Below are positions 36,034 to 44,424 of a DNA stretch of 64,000 nt, in pieces (position 1 is the stretch's first letter; every line of letters begins with the position of its first letter). The stretch covers positions 1 through 64,000 of the forward strand of contig DCFR01000052.1 in NCBI GenBank assembly GCA_002319815.1. The letters run 5' to 3'. The stretch is from Megamonas sp. UBA1799 (GTDB taxonomy: Bacteria; Bacillota; Negativicutes; Selenomonadales; Selenomonadaceae). The position numbers and the translations under genes are program-made. The notes below the pieces were generated by a model that saw nothing but the letters and a program-made list of their open reading frames with translations, searched no databases and was not told the DNA's origin.

Positions 36034-36462
36034 ATGGGACAAGTCATTGCGGTATGTATCAGTGAAATTAAGGGCGTCCAGAAGAAAAATGTCCATACGG
36101 CAACTTTCATAGAGGACTATGGCATTGACAAGGATGCGCATGCAGGGAAATGGCACCGGCAGGTCAGTCTGCTTTCTTTTGATAAAATCGAAGAATTTAA
36201 AGCGCGGGGCGCTGTGATTACAGATGGCGCTTTTGGAGAAAACCTGGTTGTCAGCGGTATTGATTTCCGCAGCTTTCCGCTGGGTACCCGATTTCGCTGC
36301 CGGGAGGTAGTACTGGAGCTTACACAAATTGGTAAAGAATGTCATCAGGGGTGTGAAATCTTTAAAATCATGGGGGATTGCATCATGCCGCGGGAAGGCG
36401 TCTTTACTAAAGTGATTCATGGCGGAACCATATCGGAAGGGGATGAAATGGAAGTTCTTTAA
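36034..36462 (+). CDS. MOSC-domain protein
   Basis: The protein (142 residues from ATG 36034) is a stand-alone MOSC domain, the fold of the C-terminal part of Moco sulfurases and of YiiM-type proteins. The segment DKDAHAGKWHRQVSLL and the cysteine-rich stretch GKECHQGCEIFKIMGDC followed by MPREGVF are typical of the short anaerobe versions found in Mo/W cofactor operons. A role in carrying or modifying a metal-sulfur species on the cofactor is likely but not established. It is not MoaE, which it might be mistaken for by size and position. Confidence 0.85.
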   Translation: MGQVIAVCISEIKGVQKKNVHTATFIEDYGIDKDAHAGKWHRQVSLLSFDKIEEFKARGAVITDGAFGENLVVSGIDFRSFPLGTRFRCREVVLELTQIGKECHQGCEIFKIMGDCIMPREGVFTKVIHGGTISEGDEMEVL

Positions 36463-36675
36463 TTTTCATTGGAGTCCTTGGTATTGTGAAATAATGAAAG
36501 AATGATTTCGAGTCTTTCTTCCTAAGGCCGTTATTCCATGGCTATGGAAAAAGACCAATGGGCGTTTTTGAAAAGGAATTGCCTCCCGATTGGAAAGAAT
36601 ATCATGTAACTTCCATTAGGTTCATTCTTGCTTATTTCATCTCGACAAACATTTTGTAATGAGAGGATGAGAAGC
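36463..36675 (+). other. Leader region before tupA
   Basis: This 213-base gap is the first sizeable one since cooM and may hold a tupA promoter. A small hairpin TTCCAT-GGCT-ATGGAA lies at 36534-36549. I see no terminator and no riboswitch that I can name. Confidence 0.4.
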
Positions 36676-37566
36676 ATGAAAAAATTTATGACCATTATTT
36701 CCTTGATGTTATTCTCTTTGCTTGTGTTGACCGCCTGCGGCCAAAGTCCGGATAAAACAACCGACGAAAAGACAAGTCAAAATTCAGGTGCCGGAGCTGT
36801 CGAAGCTAAAGGCGTCCTATTGATGTCAACAACGACTAGTACGCAGGATACCGGATTACTCGATTATCTGGCGCCGATCTTTTTGAAGGATACGGGCTGG
36901 AAACTGCAATGGACCGCCGTTGGCACCGGACAGGCATTAAAGATGGGACAGGATGGCAATGTAGATATCGTTCTCTGCCATGCAAAAGCCAGTGAAGAAG
37001 CATTTGTGGAAAAAGGCTATGGCGTCAAACGGTATCCGGTTATGTTTAATGATTTTGTTGTCGTTGGTCCAGCCCAGCCGATTGAGGCGAATAAAGACAT
37101 CCACACGGTGTTTGATCAGATCAACAGTCAACAGCTGGCATTTATTTCTCGTGGGGATGATTCCGGAACGGATAAAGCAGAAAAAGCGATCTGGGCTTCC
37201 TTAAAGATAGATCCAAAAACCAATGAAAATTACATGAAGTCGGGGCAGGGAATGGGTGATACGCTGGCGATGGCCAGTGAGAAAAAAGCCTATTGCTTTG
37301 CAGACCGCGGCACATGGCTGAAAATAAAAAATGATTCAACAGTCAAGGTTGATTTGAATATTATTTGTGAAGGCGACGCTCTGCTGAAAAATCAATATGG
37401 CGTTATTGCTGTAAACCCGCAAAAATATCCGACAATTAATAATCAGGCGGCCAATGATTTTATCAACTGGATTTGCTCCGACCGGGTTCAGAAACTGATT
37501 GCCCAATATGGCATCGATAAATATGGACAGGCGCTGTTTACACCGAACGCTGGTACAAATTCATAA
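36676..37566 (+). CDS. tupA: Tungstate-binding lipoprotein of an ABC importer
   Basis: The 296-residue protein begins with a lipoprotein signal ending in LTACG, so it is anchored outside the cytoplasmic membrane. The mature part contains the TupA fingerprint STTTSTQDTGLLDYL, which distinguishes tungstate-specific TupA from molybdate ModA and WtpA, and later the ligand-loop RGDDSGTDKAE and GMGDTLAMA. It captures tungstate for the AOR cofactor. Start ATG 36676 follows GAGAGGATGAGA; an upstream in-frame codon at 36628 is not supported. A strong hairpin follows it before tupB. Confidence 0.94.
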   Translation: MKKFMTIISLMLFSLLVLTACGQSPDKTTDEKTSQNSGAGAVEAKGVLLMSTTTSTQDTGLLDYLAPIFLKDTGWKLQWTAVGTGQALKMGQDGNVDIVLCHAKASEEAFVEKGYGVKRYPVMFNDFVVVGPAQPIEANKDIHTVFDQINSQQLAFISRGDDSGTDKAEKAIWASLKIDPKTNENYMKSGQGMGDTLAMASEKKAYCFADRGTWLKIKNDSTVKVDLNIICEGDALLKNQYGVIAVNPQKYPTINNQAANDFINWICSDRVQKLIAQYGIDKYGQALFTPNAGTNS

Positions 37567-37573
37567 GTTACAG

Positions 37574-37625
37574 ACAAACGGGAGATGTTAGATAAAGCAT
37601 CTCCTGTTTGTGCCGTTTTATTTTA
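37574..37625 (+). terminator. Attenuator-like hairpin between tupA and tupB
   Basis: ACAAACGGGAGATG (37574-37587) pairs over 14 bases (one wobble) with 37598-37611, followed by a T-rich tail. Partial termination here would give more binding protein than membrane subunits, as is common in ABC importers. Confidence 0.75.
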
Positions 37626-37647
37626 AAATTGACGGTAGGTGATTTGC

Positions 37648-38337
37648 GTGGATATTATCAATGAAGCAATGCGGATATTTACGGATGCCGGAATCGGTGA
37701 TGCCGTTCGCGTCACGTTGGCGATGGCGCTGGCTTCCGTGACAATTTCCGCTTTTCTCGGAATAGCGCTGGGCATTCTTTTGGAACAATGTCATTTTCCC
37801 GGGAAAAGGATTCTCATTCGGATCAATCATACGCTGCTTGGTATTCCGCCGGTGGTCGTTGGTCTGCTGGTGTATTTGCTCCTAATGAGAAATGGTCCTT
37901 TAGGCGCTTTTGCCCTTTTGTTTACGATTAAAGGGATGGTTTTGGCGCAGATTATTATTATTACGCCGATTATTACCAGTATGGTTTACTCCTATGCCTT
38001 TACGACCGCTCCAGCTGTTCGTGCGTTTGCGGTTACGATGGGGGCGAGCAAATGGCAGACACAAATATTGACGATCAAGGAGATGAAGTATGAAATCTAC
38101 TTTGCGATTGTGACCGGCTTTGGCCGCGCCATCAGTGAAGTAGGTTCTGTCATGTTGGTGGGCGGTAATATTGAGGGGCGGACCAGAACGATGACGACAG
38201 CGATTTCTATGCTGAAAAGTCAGGGCATCTATACCGAGGGTGTGACGTTGGGCGTTCTTTTGCTGGTTTTCGCTTTCATTCTGCAATGGGCGGCGGAAAG
38301 CTTCCAGAAACGAGAGCTGGAAAATGAGAATTATTAA
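37648..38337 (+). CDS. tupB: Tungstate ABC transporter permease
   Basis: The 229-residue protein from GTG 37648 is the membrane subunit of the tungstate importer. It has five to six hydrophobic segments and the ABC-contact EAA-like loop around AVTMGASKWQTQILTIKEMK, followed by GFGRAISEVGSVMLVGGNI, typical of TupB and related oxyanion permeases. A GTG nine bases upstream is an alternative start. It overlaps the ATPase gene by 14 bases, so they are coupled. Confidence 0.93.
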   Translation: MDIINEAMRIFTDAGIGDAVRVTLAMALASVTISAFLGIALGILLEQCHFPGKRILIRINHTLLGIPPVVVGLLVYLLLMRNGPLGAFALLFTIKGMVLAQIIIITPIITSMVYSYAFTTAPAVRAFAVTMGASKWQTQILTIKEMKYEIYFAIVTGFGRAISEVGSVMLVGGNIEGRTRTMTTAISMLKSQGIYTEGVTLGVLLLVFAFILQWAAESFQKRELENENY

Positions 38338-39019
38338 TCTAAAAAAACAATTAGGCCGATTTTCAATTGACATACCCTATCTGGCATTGGCAAAGGGTTG
38401 TATTCATGGATTTATCGGCGAGAACGGCAGCGGAAAAACGACGACGGCCAAGCTGATTGCCAATATTTTGCAGCCGGATGAAGGACAGATTCTTTATGAC
38501 GGTTTGGAACCGCGTAGTATAACAATGTCCTCACAAAAACCATATATGCTGCATACTTCTGTTTATGAGAACCTTATTTATCCGTTGAAAATTCGTAATA
38601 TCAAGCCCGATGAAAAGGCCATTGATGCGATGCTGCAAAAATATGATCTGTATGAAAAAAAGAAACAGTATGCGCGTTCTTTATCTAGCGGTGAACAGCA
38701 GAAATTGTCTCTTTTGCGGACCTTGATTTTTCAGCCGGAGTTTGTCATCGTAGATGAAACTTTGTCCAATTTGTCGGCAGAAAGTCTGGAACTTTTTGAA
38801 AACCTGATCTGGGAAATTCAAAAAAAACGTTGTATTACCTGGGTCCTGATTAGTCATCAGCCGCATATTATTAACGAATTATGCGATACCGTTCACTTTT
38901 TTTCCAATGGTCGGCTGATTGAATCGGGAAGGAAAGAACAAGTGTTTTTACATTCACAGAATCCTATTGTAAAAACCTATGTGCAAAGACAGGCGTTTGG
39001 CTTATTGAAAGAAGGGTAA
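38324..39019 (+). CDS. tupC: Tungstate ABC transporter ATP-binding protein
   Basis: This 231-residue ATPase drives tungstate import. Walker A is GENGSGKTT near residue 33, the signature is LSSGEQQKLSLLRTL and Walker B is FVIVDETLS; the switch histidine is in ISHQPH. In Walker B the aspartate is followed by Glu-Thr rather than Glu-Pro, a mild variation also found in small TupC proteins. It completes tupABC and is followed after three bases by moeA, tying metal uptake to metal insertion. Confidence 0.93.
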   Translation: MRIINLKKQLGRFSIDIPYLALAKGCIHGFIGENGSGKTTTAKLIANILQPDEGQILYDGLEPRSITMSSQKPYMLHTSVYENLIYPLKIRNIKPDEKAIDAMLQKYDLYEKKKQYARSLSSGEQQKLSLLRTLIFQPEFVIVDETLSNLSAESLELFENLIWEIQKKRCITWVLISHQPHIINELCDTVHFFSNGRLIESGRKEQVFLHSQNPIVKTYVQRQAFGLLKEG

Positions 39020-39022
39020 AAT

Positions 39023-40249
39023 ATGGAATTACTTCACACAACTACCTTAGAGTCAGCAAGAGAAAAACTCCTGGAGTATCTCAAGGAAAAGCAGCAGAAA
39101 AAAACGGTGGAACTCATGGAGGCGGAAGGTCAGGTACTGGCGGAGGAAATCCGCAGTTCTTTGCCGATTCCTCATTTTCGGCGCTCTACGGTGGACGGTT
39201 ATGCGGTAATCAGCCGGGATACGCAGGGTGCCAGCGAAAGCGTCCCCGTATTTTTGGAAACCATGGAAGAAGTCCGTATGGGGCATGAGGCAGCCTTTAC
39301 TCTGCACAGCGGACAGTGCGCTTATGTGCCGACGGGCGGCATGGTGCCGGATGGAGCGGATGCCGTCGTTATGGTAGAATACTGCGAACCCTTTAATGCC
39401 GGCAATCTTGCTGTGTATGACAGCGTTTCAGTCGGAAGAAATGTGATCAATATTGGCGAGGACGCAGAAAGCAATGCGGTGATTCTCGCGCCTGGGGTCA
39501 CGCTGCATCCGCAGGAAATTGGCGCTCTGGCATCGGCCGGAGTTTCGCGGGTAACGGTTTATGCTCCGCTGCGGCTTACCATTATTTCTACTGGTGATGA
39601 ACTGGTATCTTTGAATAAGGTGCCGGCGCCGGGACAAGTTCATGATGTCAATACGTATGCGCTAGAATCCCTGGCTCGGAAATATGGTTTTGAGGTAGCA
39701 GCCACCTATGTTTTGATGGATGAAGACGAATTGATTAAATCGGTCGTGCTGGCGGCGATGCAGGTAAGTGATATCGTAGCAATTTCCGGCGGCAGTTCGC
39801 AGGGGAAAAAGGATATGACGGCGCGTGTTATGGATGATGTTTCTGAACCTGGTGTATTTGTGCACGGAATTTCGATTAAACCGGGTAAACCGACAATTTT
39901 AGGCTATGACCAAAAAAGCAACACGGCGCTGATTGGTCTTCCCGGTCATCCGGTTGCCGCCATGGTCATTTTTGAGCTGATCGTCGTCTGGGTGAAAAAT
40001 CGTTTAATGGGTAAAAAAGATGAACCTTGTATTTATGCCAGAATGAAAACCAATGTCGGCAGCGCTCCAGGGAAAACAACCTGTCAGATGGTCCGTCTGG
40101 TAGAGACGGAGGGAGAATATTGGGCGGAGCCGGTGTTTGGCAAGTCGGGAACAATGTCCACGCTGACAGCCGCGAATGGCTATACTTTGATTGATATGAA
40201 TAAGGAAGGGCTGCGCACCGGTGAACTTGTTAAAGTGGTTTTCCTATAA
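39023..40249 (+). CDS. moeA: Molybdopterin molybdenum/tungsten-transferase MoeA
   Basis: The 408-residue protein inserts molybdate or tungstate into adenylated molybdopterin. Family motifs are RSTVDGYAV near residue 55, VPTGGMVPDGADAVVMVEY, STGDELV, GQVHDVNTY, SGGSSQGKKD, KPGKPT and GLPGHPVAAMVIF. Its length is that of stand-alone MoeA. It is directly followed by a second MoeA-like gene with an extra domain. In organisms with two copies, one is thought to serve Mo and the other W; which is which cannot be told here. Confidence 0.95.
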   Translation: MELLHTTTLESAREKLLEYLKEKQQKKTVELMEAEGQVLAEEIRSSLPIPHFRRSTVDGYAVISRDTQGASESVPVFLETMEEVRMGHEAAFTLHSGQCAYVPTGGMVPDGADAVVMVEYCEPFNAGNLAVYDSVSVGRNVINIGEDAESNAVILAPGVTLHPQEIGALASAGVSRVTVYAPLRLTIISTGDELVSLNKVPAPGQVHDVNTYALESLARKYGFEVAATYVLMDEDELIKSVVLAAMQVSDIVAISGGSSQGKKDMTARVMDDVSEPGVFVHGISIKPGKPTILGYDQKSNTALIGLPGHPVAAMVIFELIVVWVKNRLMGKKDEPCIYARMKTNVGSAPGKTTCQMVRLVETEGEYWAEPVFGKSGTMSTLTAANGYTLIDMNKEGLRTGELVKVVFL

Positions 40250-40291
40250 GCGGGCAGTTTGCTTTTTAATGCCGGAAGGGTGGTTATCAAT

Positions 40292-42199
40292 TTGGGAAAA
40301 AGAAATTTATATTTAAGCAATACGCCGGTAGATGAAGCGCTTTCACTTTATATGGCGGCGCTTCAAGGCAAGATTGTTCCCGGCAGTGAAATAATTCCTG
40401 TAACAGAGGCGTTGGACCGGATTACAAAATCAGCCGTGTATGCAAAATACTGTTCGCCCTTATACAATGCGGCGGCTATGGACGGCATTATGGTTATTGC
40501 GTCGCATACGAATGGAGCTTCTGAGAAGAAGCCAGTTGAATTGCAGCCGGATCAGGACTATAAAATCGTCGATACAGGGGATCCGATTATTCCCCCTTAT
40601 GATGCAGTCATCATGGCGGAAGATCTGATTGAATCCAGCGATGGAAAATTGCGTGTTTTGGCTTCGTCATCTCCCTGGGAGCATGTGCGTCCCATTGGGG
40701 AAGATATTGTCGCTGGGGAAATGATTTTGCCGAGTAATCATTTGATTCGCCCTATTGATATCGGGGTGTTGTTGTCCGCAGGAATACTGCAGCTGGAAGT
40801 TATCAAAAAACCGCGGGTTGCCATATTTCCTACCGGAACGGAAATTATTGAACCAACCGAGATACCAAAAAAAGGAGATATTATTGAATCAAATTCCCGT
40901 ATGTTTGAAAATATGGTTACGGTAAAGGGCGGCGCTGCTTTTCGGTTTCCTCCGATTGCAGATAACTATGCGAAGATAAAAGAAAAAGTTGCTGCTGCTG
41001 CGAAAGAATATGATTTGGTTATTATCAATGCCGGATCGAGCGCCGGAACAGAGGATTTTACGGTTCATGTTCTGCGGGAACTCGGAGCCGTTATTATTCA
41101 TGGCGTGGCAATAAAACCCGGCAAGCCGGTGATCCTGGCGCTGGTCAATGATAAACCGGTTATCGGTCTGCCGGGCTATCCGGTATCGGCTTATATTGGT
41201 TTTCAAAATTTTGTTTTACCAGTTCTCCGTCTGTATTTGGATCAAAAAGCAAGCGAACAGGAAACGGGTATTGAAGCTGTTATTTCAAAGCGTATCGTTT
41301 CCAGCTTAAAGTATAAAGAGTATATTCATGTGAAGGTGGGGAGCGTCGGTGATAAAATCGTTGCGGCTCCGCTGGCGCGCGGCGCGGGAGCGGCGATGTC
41401 ACTGGTCCGGGCTGATGGCTTCTGCGTGATCGGGCAGAACAGTGAAGGCGTGGAGGCCGGCGAGAAAGTTCGGGTAGAACTCTACCGCAGTTTGGAAGAA
41501 ATCCGCAATACGCTGGTCATCATTGGCAGCCATGATCTGATCATTGATGTCATTGCAGATATGATGCCGAATCATTATAAAAATATGTATGTTTCCAGTA
41601 CCCATGTAGGCAGCATGGGCGGGCTGATGGCGCTGAAGCGCGGCGAAGCGCATCTGGCGCCGATTCATCTGCTGGATGAGAAAACGGGTGCGTATAATAC
41701 CGCTTATGTACAGCAAATGTTTGGCGATCAAGTGGCGATCATTCGCGGCGTTGGGAGAGTACAGGGGTTTATTGTCAAAAAAGGCAATCCGCTGGACATT
41801 CATACCATTAAAGATATTCGGAAAAGCCGTTATGTAAACCGGCAGAGGGGCGCAGGCACCCGCATTCTCTTTGACTTTATGCTGAAACAAGCGCATATGG
41901 ATGCGGCAGAAATCAACGGCTATACCAATGAGATGACAACGCATATGGCGGTGGCCGCACTCGTTCAAAGTGAAAGCGCCGATGCGGGTCTTGGCATTCA
42001 GTCGGCGGCTAAGGCCATGGGATTGGATTTTGTTCCTGTCGGACTGGAAGAATATGATTTTGCGGTGCCTAAAAAGTATTTGAAACTGGATCGGGTGAAA
42101 GCTTTTTTGCACATTCTCAAGAGCGAAGCGTTCAAAGAAAAACTAACGGCCTTGGGCGGTTATACCAGTGATCATTTGGGAGAAATCATTACTTTTTAA
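40292..42199 (+). CDS. MoeA-like protein fused to a periplasmic-binding-like domain
   Basis: About 635 residues from TTG 40292 (after GGAAGGGTGG); the frame opens at 40259. The N-terminal 400 residues are MoeA-like (AAMDGIMV, YDAVIMAEDL, PTGTEIIEP, INAGSSAGTEDF, KPGKPV, GLPGYPVSAYI). The C-terminal 215 residues are a PBP-like domain of the type seen in molybdate-responsive ModE or LysR proteins, with IGSHDLIIDVIADM, GRVQGFIVKKGNP and NRQRGAGTRILFDF. This fused form is known in anaerobes. The extra domain probably senses molybdate, tungstate or a pterin, but this is inference. Confidence 0.9.
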   Translation: MGKRNLYLSNTPVDEALSLYMAALQGKIVPGSEIIPVTEALDRITKSAVYAKYCSPLYNAAAMDGIMVIASHTNGASEKKPVELQPDQDYKIVDTGDPIIPPYDAVIMAEDLIESSDGKLRVLASSSPWEHVRPIGEDIVAGEMILPSNHLIRPIDIGVLLSAGILQLEVIKKPRVAIFPTGTEIIEPTEIPKKGDIIESNSRMFENMVTVKGGAAFRFPPIADNYAKIKEKVAAAAKEYDLVIINAGSSAGTEDFTVHVLRELGAVIIHGVAIKPGKPVILALVNDKPVIGLPGYPVSAYIGFQNFVLPVLRLYLDQKASEQETGIEAVISKRIVSSLKYKEYIHVKVGSVGDKIVAAPLARGAGAAMSLVRADGFCVIGQNSEGVEAGEKVRVELYRSLEEIRNTLVIIGSHDLIIDVIADMMPNHYKNMYVSSTHVGSMGGLMALKRGEAHLAPIHLLDEKTGAYNTAYVQQMFGDQVAIIRGVGRVQGFIVKKGNPLDIHTIKDIRKSRYVNRQRGAGTRILFDFMLKQAHMDAAEINGYTNEMTTHMAVAALVQSESADAGLGIQSAAKAMGLDFVPVGLEEYDFAVPKKYLKLDRVKAFLHILKSEAFKEKLTALGGYTSDHLGEIITF

Positions 42200-42226
42200 A
42201 CCGAAAAAGCAGAAAGGTCGCCGGGT

Positions 42227-42766
42227 ATGAAAAGATTGTTATCAGCGGGCAAAAAACCATATGTCTTGTGCCTGACGGCGGTTGGCTCCGGCGCAGGAAA
42301 AACAACCTTGATTGAGAAGCTGATTATCCATTTGAAAAACAAAGGTTACCGAATGGGTGCCTTAAAGCACAGCGCGCATCCGGTGAAAATGGATCGGCCG
42401 GGTAAGGATAGTTTTCGTTTTGTCACTGCCGGAGCCGGGCAGGTAGTGGTTGTTTCGAATGAATCCATCGGTATGGTTCGTACGCTTTGCGAGCCTGTCA
42501 ATCCAGAGCGGATTTTAGCGTTGTTTGAGGATGTGGATATTGTTTTGATTGAAGGGTTTAAAAACAGCCGGTATCCTCAAATAGAAGTGCATCGCGCCTG
42601 TATGGGGCAGTCACTTTTATATCCGGGCAGCGATGCAATGCATATCATCGCGGTAGCCAGTGATGAAAAACTGTCGCTTCGTGTTCCGGTCCTTGATCTG
42701 AATGATGCAGCGGCTATCGCTGTATGGATTGCCGCGCGCGCCGAAGATTTTTTTCGCACGGTTTAA
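42227..42766 (+). CDS. mobB: Molybdopterin-guanine dinucleotide biosynthesis adaptor MobB
   Basis: The 179-residue P-loop GTPase-like protein has Walker A GSGAGKTT near residue 22, LKHSAHPVKMDRPGKDS and VDIVLIEGFKNSRYPQIEV. MobB assists MobA in attaching a nucleotide to the pterin. MobA is not seen in the window. AOR uses a bispterin without nucleotide, so this gene suggests that other Mo or W enzymes are made as well, or that MobB acts in delivery. Confidence 0.92.
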   Translation: MKRLLSAGKKPYVLCLTAVGSGAGKTTLIEKLIIHLKNKGYRMGALKHSAHPVKMDRPGKDSFRFVTAGAGQVVVVSNESIGMVRTLCEPVNPERILALFEDVDIVLIEGFKNSRYPQIEVHRACMGQSLLYPGSDAMHIIAVASDEKLSLRVPVLDLNDAAAIAVWIAARAEDFFRTV

Positions 42767-42837
42767 AATCATTGGGTTTCTTGTATACCGACGGGCGGCT
42801 GTTTTATCTGCTGGTCAGGCAAAAGGAGGTTTTTCGC

Positions 42838-44349
42838 GTGGATGTTTTCGATGTGATTGTCATAGGCGGCGGCTTGCTCGGTTGTTTTACGGCTCGGAAT
42901 CTGGCCAGATATCAACTGAAAACCGCTCTCTTTGAAGCGCGTGAGGATTTATGTACCGGGATCAGCCGGGCGAATACCGCCGTTGTCTACAGCGGAGCGG
43001 ATACAAAACCGGGAACTATGAAGAGCCATATGTGCGTTCAAGCATCGCAGAACTTTGCGTCCCTGTGCGCGGAACTCGGGGTTCGCTATAAACCATGTGG
43101 GTCCCTTATGGTTTGTTTCGGGCAGAGGGGGGAAGAGATTCTGCGTCGAAAACTTGCCCAGGGGTTGGCCAATGGCGTCCGGGGTATCAGGCTGCTTGGC
43201 CGTGAGGAAGTTCTGGCTATGGAACCGCATCTTGATGGTACGGTGCGGTTGGGCCTTTATGCTCCGGACGCTGGAACCGTGATACCCTGGGAATTTGGCT
43301 TGGCAGCGGCGGAAAATGCGGTTCATAACGGAGTGGAGATATTTCTGAACACAAAAGTTACGGGGATTGCGCGTCGGACCGATGGCTATGAGGTTCATGC
43401 GGCAGGAAAAGTGTTTTGGACGCGGGGGATTGTCAATTGCGCCGGATTGCAGGCGGATAAAATTCTGGAAAAGGTGCAAAAACCTTCCGTACGTATTTTT
43501 CCTGATGCATGCGACTATCTGATCCTGGATACCAAAGTCGGCGGCTATATCCGGCATGTTGTATTTTTTGAACCGGAAGACAAGGCGAACCGTCTGACGT
43601 TGGTTCCCACGGTGGATGGTAATATTCTGATCGAGGGCGGTAAATATTCTTTGACGGGAGACGCGTTCTTTCAAACGATACCGGCCAGCTTGAAACAAAT
43701 GCAAACCATGATTGCCTCCTTCGTTCCTTCTCTGCCGATGGAACATGTTATTCGTTCCTTTGGCGCGGTTCGGCCGAATCCATATTATGTGCAGCGGGAT
43801 TTCCAAAGCGGTTTGTATGTGCCGATTGAGAAAGAGATTCATAGTTTTAACATTTTGGAAACAGCTGAAAATCCGGCATTTTTAAGCCTGCTCGGCATTA
43901 AAACGCCGGGCCTTACTTGTGCGGATGAACTGGGGCGATATGCTGCCGAGCGGATGGCAGCAGTGCTGCAGAGTGAGGTTAATAGGGAATTTTGTTCCCA
44001 TGCAGCGGCTCATCTGCGGCTGCACGATTTGCCGCTTGCGGAGCGGGTGCGCTATATTCGGTCGCATCCGGCTTATGGACAGATCGTTTGTCGCTGCCGG
44101 AATATTTCTGCCGGTGAGATCATCGACAGTCTGCATTGGCATCCGGGAGCCGTGACCTTGGACGGCGTGAAGCGGAGAACCGGCGCCGGTACAGGCAGAT
44201 GTCAGGGCAGCTTCTGTACCTTGCGGATCATGGAAATGCTTGCTCGCGAACAAGCGATTCCGGTCCATTTGGTCAACAAAGACGGACCGGATTCTTATAT
44301 TGTTCAAAATGAAAAATGTTCCTACGACCATGAACCGGGCAAATCATAG
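42838..44349 (+). CDS. GlpA-like FAD oxidoreductase with BFD-type [2Fe-2S] domain
   Basis: From GTG 42838, eight bases after AAAAGGAGG, the chain has 503 residues. The N-terminal FAD site is VIVIGGGLLGCFTARNLARY, followed by SRANTAVVYSG and PGTMKSHM as in anaerobic glycerol-3-phosphate dehydrogenase-like proteins. The C-terminal 90 residues hold a BFD-like cluster site (VCRCRNISAGEI and GRCQGSFC). The next gene encodes a partner flavoprotein, a pairing usual for Clostridial GlpAB-like modules. Its place inside the Mo/W block is unexpected. Possible roles are a glycerol-3-phosphate or other hydroxyacid dehydrogenase, or an electron link to NAD(H). Confidence 0.82.
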   Translation: MDVFDVIVIGGGLLGCFTARNLARYQLKTALFEAREDLCTGISRANTAVVYSGADTKPGTMKSHMCVQASQNFASLCAELGVRYKPCGSLMVCFGQRGEEILRRKLAQGLANGVRGIRLLGREEVLAMEPHLDGTVRLGLYAPDAGTVIPWEFGLAAAENAVHNGVEIFLNTKVTGIARRTDGYEVHAAGKVFWTRGIVNCAGLQADKILEKVQKPSVRIFPDACDYLILDTKVGGYIRHVVFFEPEDKANRLTLVPTVDGNILIEGGKYSLTGDAFFQTIPASLKQMQTMIASFVPSLPMEHVIRSFGAVRPNPYYVQRDFQSGLYVPIEKEIHSFNILETAENPAFLSLLGIKTPGLTCADELGRYAAERMAAVLQSEVNREFCSHAAAHLRLHDLPLAERVRYIRSHPAYGQIVCRCRNISAGEIIDSLHWHPGAVTLDGVKRRTGAGTGRCQGSFCTLRIMEMLAREQAIPVHLVNKDGPDSYIVQNEKCSYDHEPGKS

Positions 44350-44424
44350 CCTTTTTATAGTATTTTGCAATAGCGTTTCTTTTTAGCAATTCCTGTTTGG
44401 CTGCCGGCAGAAAGGATGACTGCA

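Noticed and set aside
36034..36462. The MOSC gene as moaE
   Set aside because: The sequence has the DKDAHAG and CHQGC...MPREGVF pattern of MOSC proteins and none of the MoaE motifs.
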